A stretch of DNA of 43,278 nt from an uncultured Lachnospiraceae bacterium (GCA_910586025.1 CAJUIO010000013.1:1-43278), one strand, 5' to 3'. Positions 8,765-16,791 are shown, counted from the first letter of the stretch. Program-made: numbers and translations. The notes: generated by a model from the letters alone, not told the origin.

Positions 8765-9976
8765 TCATTCCTCTGTCCAATCGGAAAACAGCATTTTCAA
8801 AATGGATGCCACCCTATGCTCATACGTATGCATCATCTTTACCTTCTGATATCCATTCTGTGCAATCTCCATCCGGATATCTTCATGCCGCAGATAATAG
8901 CGGGCTTTCGCAACACAATCCTCCACGCTCTCATAGCATTCCAAATCCCTGCCTATTTCAAAGTAGGAAGGAATCTCTGCCTGATAATTTGTCAGCAAAA
9001 AGCCTCCGCATCCCAGTACATCCCAGATACGCAGCGGCAGACCACTCTGGATCCCCTTCATGGTAATATTAAGGTTAATCTTGCTGAGTCGGAAGATTCG
9101 AGGCATCTGAACATGGGTGGTGATCCCCTCCCTGCAATCCACATTCTTCAGAAAGGATACATCACTTCTGGTATAGACTGTCACGCTCTCCCACCTAGCG
9201 AGCGCATTCAAGACCCTTACCCTCTCCATCTCTGACACCAGCATTCCCAGATAGTAGTTAGCCACAACAAAAGGATCTGTATTAATCATACTGTCATTCA
9301 GATAATAAAAATCGGGAAACGCTCGTTTCAAACCTGAAATCAACTCCGGGGTCACCATCTCCTCAAGAAAATTGCTCCCATAGATCAAAAGCTGAGCTTC
9401 CGCAAGGCCTTTTACATATCCTTGCAAATATTCCGGCAGACCTGTCTGTCCATTCAACATCGTAAGAGGAGATTTCTCATGATACAGGGAACCTACAAAA
9501 GAAATATCCCTGCCGTACTTTCTTTGCTCCTCCTCCGTCACAGATAACAACTCCTTTTCCCAACGGTAGATATTCGTACACAGCGGCATATAAAACACCC
9601 CCTCCGGATGAAAGGGATATATTCTTTGATACTGCACCTGATCAAACAGAAAAATACGGTTACATGAATTCCGGATTGTTGAGGAAAATAATTCCAAAAC
9701 CGGACAGTCAACGCTCCAACACACGTATAGGATACCGAGTCTCTCGCAAAACTCCGAAACATATGGAAAAAAATTCATGCTGAATAAAAGGTCAATTTTT
9801 CCCGTCTTGCCGCATTCCACAATGCAGTCCGCAAGATGCCTTGCCTTTCTCTCAGGTGAAGCATGCTTTTCCTCAATTTCCAGCGTGTCCTCATATACTT
9901 CTATCCCAAATCTGTGGAACACCTCCACTACATCAGACTCACAGATATTCCCATACCGGTAAAATAATATTTTCAT
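8765..9976 (-). CDS. CgeB/DUF3880-like glycosyltransferase
   Basis: Product of 403 aa. It starts MKILFYRYGNICESDV, almost the same opening as the paralog at 16840-18006, and the two also share CWSVDCPVLEL-type and CNRIFLFD segments, so they form the closest pair among the six. C-terminal landmarks are ISFVGSLYHEK, LSKINLNITMKG, GLPLRIWDVLGCGGFLLTN and IAQNGYQKVKMMHTYEHR. First gene of its operon, with ribosome-binding site GGAAAGG and a good sigma-A-type promoter just upstream (9994-10022). Two such enzymes in one operon with a DxAGF protein suggests successive sugar additions, but donor and acceptor are unknown. Confidence 0.85.
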   Translation of the reverse strand: MKILFYRYGNICESDVVEVFHRFGIEVYEDTLEIEEKHASPERKARHLADCIVECGKTGKIDLLFSMNFFPYVSEFCERLGILYVCWSVDCPVLELFSSTIRNSCNRIFLFDQVQYQRIYPFHPEGVFYMPLCTNIYRWEKELLSVTEEEQRKYGRDISFVGSLYHEKSPLTMLNGQTGLPEYLQGYVKGLAEAQLLIYGSNFLEEMVTPELISGLKRAFPDFYYLNDSMINTDPFVVANYYLGMLVSEMERVRVLNALARWESVTVYTRSDVSFLKNVDCREGITTHVQMPRIFRLSKINLNITMKGIQSGLPLRIWDVLGCGGFLLTNYQAEIPSYFEIGRDLECYESVEDCVAKARYYLRHEDIRMEIAQNGYQKVKMMHTYEHRVASILKMLFSDWTEE

Positions 9977-9993
9977 ATGCTACCCTTTCCTGC

Positions 9994-10022
9994 ATTATAT
10001 ACTGATAATGATATTAACACAA
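9994..10022 (-). promoter_or_regulatory. Sigma-A-type promoter for the 9976-7109 operon
   Basis: On the minus strand TTGTGT, 17-bp spacer, perfect TATAAT, ending 18 bp before the ATG of the first glycosyltransferase. Confidence 0.65.
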
Positions 10023-10028
10023 AATTAA

Positions 10029-10057
10029 TTGCATGATCAATAAAAATAATATAATAT
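10029..10057 (+). promoter_or_regulatory. Weak candidate promoter for the 10104-11409 pair
   Basis: TTGCAT at 10029-10034, followed either by TATAAT after 15 bp (10050-10055) or TAATAT after 17 bp. The region is very AT-rich, so chance matches are likely. Divergent from the promoter at 9994-10022. Confidence 0.4.
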
Positions 10058-10103
10058 ATACATATACTCAAAATAAAACAAAAGGAACGACAAGGAACTC
10101 TAA

Positions 10104-10700
10104 ATGAATGCTTTGACTTTTGAATCCGTAGAAGCTCTTCACGCCAATCTTGAACAACAATTTCAGATTATAGACGAGCAAATGAAGAGTGCCGAAGCCG
10201 CTGAACGCCATCTGGTTGATATTCTTAACCATGCCTTGTACAGCCAAAATACAGAGTTATGCCTTTCACTTATTCCGTACATGGATTCCGAACAGGGCAA
10301 GCTTGCCTATCAATATTGCAGCAAAACCAGACGGCTCTCAACTATCCTGCGTATTATTGAACTGGAAAGCAAAAGCGGAAAAACGCTTTTTGTTTGGAAC
10401 TGCCGTGATGAGGCCTCTCTGATGGAGAAATATATGCTCTCTTTGTTTGCCCTCCGCCGATTACTGTTCCGCCTCTCTGATTCTTCTGCGCATGATGCCA
10501 TACAATATCTGCGCCAAGAGGAGCTTTCCGTATTCGCCGTACACCTGATCACGCAGAATGATCTGATCATTCCAACCCCTTCTCTTTATGAGAAAATCAT
10601 CGCAATTTATTCGGGTCTCTGGAATGATCATGATATCCACCAATTGCTTTACCTAATTGCCCACTCTATAACCAATAAGGAAAACTACCGCCATGAATGA
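10104..10700 (+). CDS. Helical protein matching the C-terminal domain of the 115-1347 product
   Basis: Product of 198 aa, predicted almost wholly helical, with no enzyme motif I can see. Its C-terminal half aligns with the helical domain of the 410-aa GT2 protein at 115-1347 (for example CRDEASLMEKYMLSLFALRRLL against CKDDDF...RRYFKLRWLL), so the helical domain exists as a free protein here and as a fusion there. The gene ends inside the next gene (8-nt overlap with 10693), which encodes a GT2 protein like the fusion's N-terminal domain. It therefore probably works with that glycosyltransferase, as a scaffold or acceptor-binding partner (inference). Ribosome-binding site AAGGAA before ATG. 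Confidence 0.7.
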   Translation: MNALTFESVEALHANLEQQFQIIDEQMKSAEAAERHLVDILNHALYSQNTELCLSLIPYMDSEQGKLAYQYCSKTRRLSTILRIIELESKSGKTLFVWNCRDEASLMEKYMLSLFALRRLLFRLSDSSAHDAIQYLRQEELSVFAVHLITQNDLIIPTPSLYEKIIAIYSGLWNDHDIHQLLYLIAHSITNKENYRHE

Positions 10701-11409
10701 TCATAAATTCTGCTTCATTATATGCACAAACAACGACCTGCTTTTGGGAGAAGCACTTCACTATATAGACCACCTGGAGATACCTGACGGATACGAAGTC
10801 GATCTGCTTACTGTCAATGATGCGTCTTCCATGACCGAGGGCTATAATGAAGCAATGACAACCTCTGATGCTAAATACAAAATATATATGCATCAGGATG
10901 TATTTATATTAAATAAAAATATTTTGTCTGATCTGCTCACCATCTTTCACGCCGATCCCCAAATAGGCTTGATCGGTGTGGTGGGTTATGAAGTCATACC
11001 TTCCGGAGGAGTCATGTGGTGGGGTGAGCGGCTGGGAAACCTATATGCCACAAATATTAATGAATGTCTAAAAAAATATCATGACCCCTTTTACTATGTC
11101 GCCGAAGTTGACGGGCTATTTATGGCTACCTCTCACGATCTGCCCTGGAATACCAGCCTCTTAAAAGACTGGGATTTTTATGATGCTTTCCAATGCATTA
11201 ATTTTCTGGAGCATGGGTATAAAATCGCCGCTCCTGTCCAAATGCAGAAAGAACCCTGGTGTATGCACGATGACGGTGAAGTCTTAAATCTCAGCAATTA
11301 CAACAGATACCGCCATATATTTATGGAAGTCTATAAAAAATATCTGGGAAAACACTGGTCTGAGATTATCAATGAGTCTCATCCCATACCTCCAGATATC
11401 CTTCCGTAA
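10693..11409 (+). CDS. GT2-like glycosyltransferase (stand-alone form)
   Basis: Product of 238 aa, paralog of residues 1-240 of the 115-1347 protein: FCFIICTNN, DASSMTEGYNEAMTT, YKIYMHQDVFILN, GLIGVVGYE, EVDGLFMAT and a WDFYDAFQCINFLEHGYKIA segment followed by a D-D-G-E version of the fusion's HDFGPLN. The ATG lies within the end of the helical-domain gene, so the two are probably translationally coupled. The 3' end overlaps the convergent gene at 11369 by 41 nt. It belongs to the Glyco_tranf_2_5-type GT2 group; substrate unknown. Confidence 0.82.
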   Translation: MNDHKFCFIICTNNDLLLGEALHYIDHLEIPDGYEVDLLTVNDASSMTEGYNEAMTTSDAKYKIYMHQDVFILNKNILSDLLTIFHADPQIGLIGVVGYEVIPSGGVMWWGERLGNLYATNINECLKKYHDPFYYVAEVDGLFMATSHDLPWNTSLLKDWDFYDAFQCINFLEHGYKIAAPVQMQKEPWCMHDDGEVLNLSNYNRYRHIFMEVYKKYLGKHWSEIINESHPIPPDILP

Positions 11410-12331
11410 ACTCCTGCTGTGCAACCTCCAGCATTGTTCTCGCAGAAAGCTTTTCCTGAAATTGAGGATTATCAAATAAATTTTTATGATCCTCTCTAAC
11501 AGAATGCCCTTTTTCAAAAGAGATAGCATAAAAATCACGCCCCAGCCATTCATAGTCCTGTTCCGTGATGGTATCCGGATCGAAAAACATTCCTCCCTGC
11601 CGAAAGGAATACCAGTTTCGTATCCTGTATGCCTCCGGAAATCTGGCACATACATAGGTTCCATATGTTTCAAACTCACTGAAACTGCTCTTCTGAATCC
11701 GTTCAGGACCAATCACACGGAGGATTTTTTCCCAAAAGCTCTTACCCGGAATCTCCTGGTTATGCTCGATCTCCTCTATAAGACGTTTCATTATATCGCA
11801 TCTCATCAACATATGTTCTGAAACAAATGATTTCTCTATACTCTTTTCCAGTCCTGGAATCAGCTTTGCAAGCGTTATGAAATACTCCTGATGATACTCC
11901 CTTTTCAGATCAAAGTAGGGTATGCCGCTTTCCTCATGGAACATAGAAAACGATCTGCAGGATATGGTATCTCCATCCCAGATCATATAATAGGGATCTT
12001 CGCACAGATAAGTATACTGCATCTTAAGAAACTGCTGATAATACCATCCGGTGATTCCCCTTGGAAGCTCCTGACCCTCTAAAATACTGTCCAGCACCTC
12101 TTTCATCACATCATGCACTGCCTCAAAAGGAAGAATCCGGTCTTCACTTATAAATTCCGCCCTACTTCCCAGTCCTGAATTTTCTACAAGTCTTCCCACC
12201 TCGGTATTTCCCACAAACAAAACCCTGCTTACCGGAAGATTTTCAACCAGCCTGTGATAATTGTTCTTTAGCCGAAGATAATCCTTTGGCGTTACCATAA
12301 TCAATGCGTCATACTTCTGCCCTGCGTCCAT
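11369..12331 (-). CDS. DUF6492-like glycosyltransferase-related protein
   Basis: Product of 320 aa. Features typical of DUF6492-type proteins are an N-terminal YDALIMVTPKDYLRLKNNY, a SRVLFVGN strand, the ILPFEAVHDV segment, GWYYQQFLKMQYTYL, and YYMIWDGDTISCRSFSMF with a DGD motif resembling the metal-binding DxD of GT-A enzymes. The C-terminal part includes GGMFFDPDT and a long tail. Members are found in surface polysaccharide loci. Second gene of an operon with the GT2 at 12349 (17-nt gap); an AAAGGAGG lies 11 nt before the chosen ATG, and a closer ATG is out of frame. The 3' end overlaps the convergent GT2 gene by 41 nt. Confidence 0.75.
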   Translation of the reverse strand: MDAGQKYDALIMVTPKDYLRLKNNYHRLVENLPVSRVLFVGNTEVGRLVENSGLGSRAEFISEDRILPFEAVHDVMKEVLDSILEGQELPRGITGWYYQQFLKMQYTYLCEDPYYMIWDGDTISCRSFSMFHEESGIPYFDLKREYHQEYFITLAKLIPGLEKSIEKSFVSEHMLMRCDIMKRLIEEIEHNQEIPGKSFWEKILRVIGPERIQKSSFSEFETYGTYVCARFPEAYRIRNWYSFRQGGMFFDPDTITEQDYEWLGRDFYAISFEKGHSVREDHKNLFDNPQFQEKLSARTMLEVAQQEFTEGYLEVWDETH

Positions 12332-12348
12332 ATATCCATCCCCCTCCT

Positions 12349-13155
12349 TTACCCCTGCTGCAGAAAGTACAGCAACATGCTTTTCACTTCCTGCAGAATG
12401 CCTCTCTGCTCCGCCTTACTAAACACATCCCCCACCACCGTGTCAAACACACCGTATTGAAGCATTGGTTCCCTATACCTGGCTATCATCCTGCACATGC
12501 TCTCATAAAAGGCACTTACTCCCGACGAGATCCCGCCAGGAGAATAGTAGGAATCCACCAATACCTCATCCACATATCCGATCTCATATTTCCGGGAAAA
12601 ACGAAGCGCAAAATCCCAATCCTCGTGAGCTCTTAGATCTTCATCGAATCCTCCCGTCTCCATAAAGCATTTCTTTCTTATAAGCATGGTTGGGGTACCG
12701 ATCGTATTATGAATTAAAAGCCTTCTAAAAAGATTTCCATGCAGATCCCTCCAATCCACATCCGGAACCCTATAGTCCTTATCTACATGAACCAAAATAG
12801 GACAATAGACCATGGCATATTCAGGATGCATTTCCCAATATGTCATCTGCTTTTCCAGCTTGTCTCTCCTCCACATATCGTCACTGTCCTGAAACGCTAT
12901 CAAAGGATTTTTCGCCTGCCTGACTCCCTCGTTGCGTGCGGCGGAAGCTCCCTGATTTATTTCCTGCCTGATGTAGCGGATCCGGTCATCCTCTATGGCC
13001 ATGGCCTTCACCACCTCCCGAGTGTCGTCCTGTGATCCGTCATCCACTATGAGAAGTTCAAAATCCGTATATGTCTGCCTCAAAACGCTTTCTACCGATC
13101 CCCTTAATTTCCCGCTTCTGTTATAAGTAGGAATGATTACGCTGATCTTTTCCAC
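12349..13155 (-). CDS. GT2 family glycosyltransferase
   Basis: Product of 268 aa with all landmarks of a classical GT2 GT-A domain: ISVIIPTYNRSGKL, LLIVDDGSQDDT, NQGASAARNEGV, the metal-binding AFQDSDDMW (DSDD), TMLIRKKCFMETGGFDE and a HEDWDFALR segment (the ED of the catalytic-base region). Start is GTG at 13155 with GGAGG 7 nt upstream; no nearer ATG keeps the first strand. It leads a two-gene operon with the DUF6492-like gene and is divergent from the CgeB-like gene at 13244. Sugar specificity is not readable. Confidence 0.9.
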   Translation of the reverse strand: MEKISVIIPTYNRSGKLRGSVESVLRQTYTDFELLIVDDGSQDDTREVVKAMAIEDDRIRYIRQEINQGASAARNEGVRQAKNPLIAFQDSDDMWRRDKLEKQMTYWEMHPEYAMVYCPILVHVDKDYRVPDVDWRDLHGNLFRRLLIHNTIGTPTMLIRKKCFMETGGFDEDLRAHEDWDFALRFSRKYEIGYVDEVLVDSYYSPGGISSGVSAFYESMCRMIARYREPMLQYGVFDTVVGDVFSKAEQRGILQEVKSMLLYFLQQG

Positions 13156-13183
13156 CTGACAACCTCCAAAACAGCTTAATATG

Positions 13184-13211
13184 TTGTATTTTTTAATAAA
13201 AATGCTATAAT
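13184..13211 (+). promoter_or_regulatory. Sigma-A promoter with extended -10 for the 13244 gene
   Basis: TTGTAT, 16-bp spacer, TATAAT preceded by TGC (extended -10 TGnTATAAT). It lies 32 bp before the ATG, with AAAGGA as ribosome-binding site. Confidence 0.65.
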
Positions 13212-13243
13212 TAGATCACTATAAAAACAAAGGATCATTTATC

Positions 13244-14407
13244 ATGAAATTACTTATTTTCGAATGGGGTGCCTATACACAGCCCGATATCAACGCCTGC
13301 TTTGACCAGTGCAATATAACATACCGTATCGTTTCCTATCATTTTAGCAACAAAAATGAAGACCCTTTCTTCTCTCACCGCTTTCCGAAATTTCTGGCAG
13401 AGGATGCCTATGATGCCGTCTTCAGCGTTAATTATTTTCCCCTGGTGGCGCAATGCTGCTATGAGCATAACATAAAATATCTGTCCTGGAGCTACGATAA
13501 CCCGCTGAATGTGCAGGATATTGAAGCCACACTGGGATTACCTACCAACTATGTCTTTCTTTTTGACAAAATACAGGTAAAGGGGTATCAGGACAAGGGC
13601 TTCCAAAATGTATTTCATCTCCCCCTGGCAGTCAACACTGACAGGCTGGATCAGATAACCCTCACCAAGGCGGAAGCCGACCTTTACGGGTCGGAGATCT
13701 CCTTTGTCGGTAAGCTGTATCAGTCGCCGCTTGGAGAATATATGTCGGCCATGGATGAATACTGTAAGGGATATCTTGATTCCGTCTGCGACGTACAGCT
13801 AAAGCTCTATGGATGTTATCTGTTAGATCAGATATTTACGGAAGATTTTATCTCCCGCATCAATGCCCATTACCGTTCTCTACGGCCTGATACCACCTTT
13901 CAGCTAACCAGAGAGGCTCTGTCCTATGCCTGTGCCGCACAGATAACCCGCAAGGAACGCCTGCTGCTCCTTGGCCTGCTTTCCTCCCATCACCAGGTTA
14001 AGCTCTATTCCCGGGAAGAAAACCAGGTACTCAAAAATGTGCAGTTTATGGGAAGCTGCGGTTATCTGCATCAGATGCCCAGGATCTTTAAGGCCAGCAG
14101 TATCAACCTCAATATAACCTTAAAGATAAATCAGTCCGGAATTCCTCTGCGTATCATGGACATTTTGGGCTCCGGAGGGTTCCTTCTATCCAACTTTCAG
14201 ATCGAGCTGGCAGAATACTTCCAAAACGAAAAGGAAGTTATCCTGTATGAAAGCATTGAAGATGCCTACGCCAAGGCCGATTTCTTTTTAAAGCATCCTG
14301 ACCTGAGGATGGAAATTGCCCGACATGGTTATCAAAAGGTCAGAGAACAATTCAACTACAAAAAACAGTTAGCGACACTTTTTCAGGAAGCCGGAATGGA
14401 GCTTTAA
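13244..14407 (+). CDS. CgeB/DUF3880-like glycosyltransferase, first convergent cassette
   Basis: Product of 387 aa with the paralog family landmarks: DAVFSVNYFPLVAQCC, YLSWSYDNPLNV, TNYVFLFDKIQV, FHLPLAVNTDRL, ISFVGKLYQ, SSINLNITLKINQSGIPLR, DILGSGGFLLSN and IARHGYQKVREQFNY. It is closest to the gene at 15051-16211; both carry the PTNY/PTSY and ESIEDAxAKAD segments. Its own promoter lies just upstream, and its TAA overlaps the TAA of the convergent DxAGF gene (shared TTAA). GT-B fold, probably cytoplasmic; acceptor inferred to be flagellin or a surface glycan. Confidence 0.85.
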   Translation: MKLLIFEWGAYTQPDINACFDQCNITYRIVSYHFSNKNEDPFFSHRFPKFLAEDAYDAVFSVNYFPLVAQCCYEHNIKYLSWSYDNPLNVQDIEATLGLPTNYVFLFDKIQVKGYQDKGFQNVFHLPLAVNTDRLDQITLTKAEADLYGSEISFVGKLYQSPLGEYMSAMDEYCKGYLDSVCDVQLKLYGCYLLDQIFTEDFISRINAHYRSLRPDTTFQLTREALSYACAAQITRKERLLLLGLLSSHHQVKLYSREENQVLKNVQFMGSCGYLHQMPRIFKASSINLNITLKINQSGIPLRIMDILGSGGFLLSNFQIELAEYFQNEKEVILYESIEDAYAKADFFLKHPDLRMEIARHGYQKVREQFNYKKQLATLFQEAGMEL

Positions 14408-14922
14408 CTCACCGGACTTACGGCAAGCTCCATCTCATCCATGATGTGGGCAAACCATTTATTAATAATATTTCTGCTCTTTGCCATGTCTTCTTCCGCC
14501 GGGTGACGATATTCCATTCTCTCTATCCTCTCCACATTGGGAATATTGGGATATCTGTCATTCATGACGGCAACATCCTCTTCCCTCATGGAAAACAGAA
14601 ACATGGAAAAATTCATCTGTTGTCTCAATTCCTCCCTGTACTCGTGCATACCCCGGAACAGGACATGCGCCATGCGGCATCCCAGATTATTGTAGGAAAG
14701 AGTGTTGGTTTCCGTTCTGAACTCAAATCCGGCCAGGTCCAGGCTGATCAGCAGACCGCAGCCGCTCTGTTCAATCTCATCGTAGATCATATGGAGCGCC
14801 GTGCCAACTGACAGGTCAAAGATCTGACAAGTTCCATATTTCTCTGCGCTGATCAAAAACTGACGCAGCATATCTTTATGATAAAAATATTTTTTTGAAT
14901 TAATCACAAAAACTATCTTCAT
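14404..14922 (-). CDS. Small DxAGF-family protein, copy 2 (unknown function)
   Basis: Product of 172 aa. It shares with the copies at 7109 and 16238 the N-terminal MKIVFVINS strand, LLISLDLAGFEFRT, a Y-N-N-L segment followed by MAHVLF, FSMFLFSM and RYPNIPNVERIER. The spacing between these blocks is nearly constant, so homology is convincing although identity is low. There is no signal peptide or transmembrane segment. Ribosome-binding site GGAG; own promoter at 14948-14976. It converges on the glycosyltransferase at 13244 with a 4-nt overlap, in the same arrangement as 15051/16238. Function unknown; partner, chaperone or regulator of the glycosyltransferase is a hypothesis. Confidence 0.75.
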   Translation of the reverse strand: MKIVFVINSKKYFYHKDMLRQFLISAEKYGTCQIFDLSVGTALHMIYDEIEQSGCGLLISLDLAGFEFRTETNTLSYNNLGCRMAHVLFRGMHEYREELRQQMNFSMFLFSMREEDVAVMNDRYPNIPNVERIERMEYRHPAEEDMAKSRNIINKWFAHIMDEMELAVSPVS

Positions 14923-14947
14923 ATTTGTAATCTCCAGTTATTCTTTC

Positions 14948-14976
14948 ATTATAATAAGACAGGCTATATAATTCAA
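14948..14976 (-). promoter_or_regulatory. Sigma-A promoter for DxAGF copy 2
   Basis: Minus strand TTGAAT, 17-bp spacer, perfect TATAAT, 25 bp upstream of the ATG at 14922. Back to back with the promoter at 14986. Confidence 0.65.
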
Positions 14977-14985
14977 TCAAAAAAA

Positions 14986-15014
14986 TTGACAGATGTCGGC
15001 CAAAATTTTATAAT
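14986..15014 (+). promoter_or_regulatory. Consensus sigma-A promoter for the 15051 gene
   Basis: Perfect TTGACA, 17-bp spacer and perfect TATAAT: a full consensus match, the strongest sigma-A promoter seen in the window. AAAGGA lies before the ATG at 15051. Confidence 0.8.
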
Positions 15015-15050
15015 AAAAAATAAAATTCACTTAAAGGATATTTAACATTT

Positions 15051-16211
15051 ATGAATATTTTACTATACGATATTGGTTCCTATATTCAAAAGGATTTAAT
15101 TTATTTTCTTAAAAAGCACGGCTACAGCTGTAGAAACATTATATACAAACAAAATGAAATAACCTTATATGATGATATATTTTTTGAAAAAAAGTTTAAC
15201 GAGCAATTAGACAGGTCGGCCTTCGACTTTGTCATGAGTACTAATTTTTCTCCTATTGTGGCTAAATTGTGTTGCCAAAGGAATATAAAATATATTGCCT
15301 GGACATATGATTCCCCTATCAACACAGACCATATTGAATATTATCAATTCCCCACCAGCTATATCTTCCTGTTTGACCGGCATGAGGTGGAGCGGGTAAA
15401 GGCACTTGGAGGACAAAACATCTTCCACATGCCTCTGGCTGTGAATCCTGAACGTATCGGCAAAACTATTATCACAGAAGAAGACATTGCTCTCTATTCT
15501 ACTGATATCTCCTTTGTGGGAAATTTTTATGAAGGAATTCTGCCACAGCTCCTTGCTCCGCAGAGTGAATACGACAGAGGATATATTGACGCAGTCGCCG
15601 CTTCCCAGCTTCATGTATTTGGGTACAATTTCATTGACGAAATGATCTCTGAGGATCTGATCGCCCGAATGAATCAATGTCTGAAGGATCAAAAATACTT
15701 TGTGACCGGCCTCACAAAGCGTGGTTTATCCCATAATATCGCAACATCTGTCACACACACGGAACGTCTTGTATTATTAAGCATGCTGGGACGTTCCCAC
15801 AATATCCGCTATTATTCCTCTACAAAGCCTGAGGTATTATCTCATTTAGCTTACGGCGGTATCGTATCCTACTTTACTCAGATGCCCAAAATTTTTCGTT
15901 TAAGCAGGCTCAATTTATGCCCGACTCTGAAAAGTATCCGCTCCGGAATTCCTTTGAGAGCGCTCGACATTCTATGCTGCGGCGGCGCACTTTTAAGCAA
16001 CTACCAGCCAGAGCTTGCCGAGTATTTTATAGACGGCAAGGATGTTATTATGTATGAAAGCATTGAAGACGCTTTAGCCAAAGCCGACTATTATCTAAAG
16101 CACGAAGATAAACGTTTACAGATTGTCCGTAACGGTTATCAAAAGGTCACCACCCACTTTACTTATCCAGACAGAATATCATCTATATTAAAGACAGCCG
16201 GTGTTATCTAA
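15051..16211 (+). CDS. CgeB/DUF3880-like glycosyltransferase, second convergent cassette
   Basis: Product of 386 aa, closest to the 13244 product. Landmarks: FVMSTNFSPIVAKLC, YIAWTYDSPIN, TSYIFLFDRHEV, FHMPLAVNPERI, ISFVGNFYE, then SRLNLCPTLKSIRSGIPLR, where the usual NLNIT is changed to NLCPT, and DILCCGGALLSN where most paralogs have GSGG or GCGG. IVRNGYQKVTTHF closes the domain. These substitutions may alter specificity. Driven by a consensus promoter; the stop codon sits in the loop of a strong bidirectional terminator, and the gene converges on the DxAGF gene at 16238. Confidence 0.85.
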   Translation: MNILLYDIGSYIQKDLIYFLKKHGYSCRNIIYKQNEITLYDDIFFEKKFNEQLDRSAFDFVMSTNFSPIVAKLCCQRNIKYIAWTYDSPINTDHIEYYQFPTSYIFLFDRHEVERVKALGGQNIFHMPLAVNPERIGKTIITEEDIALYSTDISFVGNFYEGILPQLLAPQSEYDRGYIDAVAASQLHVFGYNFIDEMISEDLIARMNQCLKDQKYFVTGLTKRGLSHNIATSVTHTERLVLLSMLGRSHNIRYYSSTKPEVLSHLAYGGIVSYFTQMPKIFRLSRLNLCPTLKSIRSGIPLRALDILCCGGALLSNYQPELAEYFIDGKDVIMYESIEDALAKADYYLKHEDKRLQIVRNGYQKVTTHFTYPDRISSILKTAGVI

Positions 16212-16225
16212 CATTGGCTGTCTTT
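16190..16225. terminator. Bidirectional terminator overlapping a stop codon
   Basis: AAAGACAGCC pairs with GGCTGTCTTT, and the stem continues inward through GGTGTTA/TAACATT (two G-U pairs), leaving TC as loop: about 17 pairs. The coding end of the 15051 gene forms the left arm and its TAA lies in the right arm. T-rich tails occur on both strands, serving both convergent genes. Confidence 0.8.
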
Positions 16226-16237
16226 ATCTGATCCGTC

Positions 16238-16723
16238 TCACACCTCCACCTCATTCAAAAATTTGTCTATTAACCTATGCAGAGTTTCCGCATTAAAGTC
16301 AGAGTCCAATATCACTCCTATCTCGTCCGCCTCCAGCCTTTTGTAGGAATCTATATTAGGGATATGAGGATATCTGCTCCTCCACTTCTGCGCATCATCC
16401 GGCACATACAGAAACAAGTGCAGGCCAAAATCATCCTCCGCATATAATGGAATAATGTCTTCGTCAATGATGATATGCATCTGCTTTTCCGGCATCACAT
16501 CATATGCCGGATAATCAAGCAACGTATTTAGTTGAAACCCCGCCATGTCCAATGTGCATATATACTCTGAACTACTTTTTGAAAACATTTCGTTATACTC
16601 GTTCGGGAAACCTCCATCCCTTATACGTATTTTGGCAGTAACAAATCTTTTATCTAATATCTCAAGAATATTTCTATATTTATATTCCTCTTTCGCATTA
16701 TATACAACTAACATTCTATGCAC
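16238..16723 (-). CDS. Small DxAGF-family protein, copy 3 (unknown function)
   Basis: Product of 161 aa and the most divergent copy: MLVVYNAK strand, YICTLDMAGFQLNT (Leu to Met in the core), a Y-D-V segment with MHIII, LHLFLYV and RYPHIPNIDSYKR. The order and spacing of blocks match copies 1 and 2. The GTG at 16723 lies 7 nt from GGAGGAG and is preferred over the in-frame ATG three codons later. Convergent with the glycosyltransferase at 15051 across a shared terminator and divergent from the glycosyltransferase at 16840. Function unknown. Confidence 0.72.
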   Translation of the reverse strand: MHRMLVVYNAKEEYKYRNILEILDKRFVTAKIRIRDGGFPNEYNEMFSKSSSEYICTLDMAGFQLNTLLDYPAYDVMPEKQMHIIIDEDIIPLYAEDDFGLHLFLYVPDDAQKWRSRYPHIPNIDSYKRLEADEIGVILDSDFNAETLHRLIDKFLNEVEV

Positions 16724-16791
16724 TATAAGTCTCCTCCTGAATTTATATGATTTATCAATATTTTTGTATTGAAATTTATTTCTATTTAGTG

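Noticed and set aside
13244..16723. Toxin-antitoxin interpretation of the convergent glycosyltransferase/DxAGF pairs
   Set aside because: The genes are convergent, not co-transcribed, the large partner is a clear glycosyltransferase, and the small protein has no antitoxin-like DNA-binding domain.
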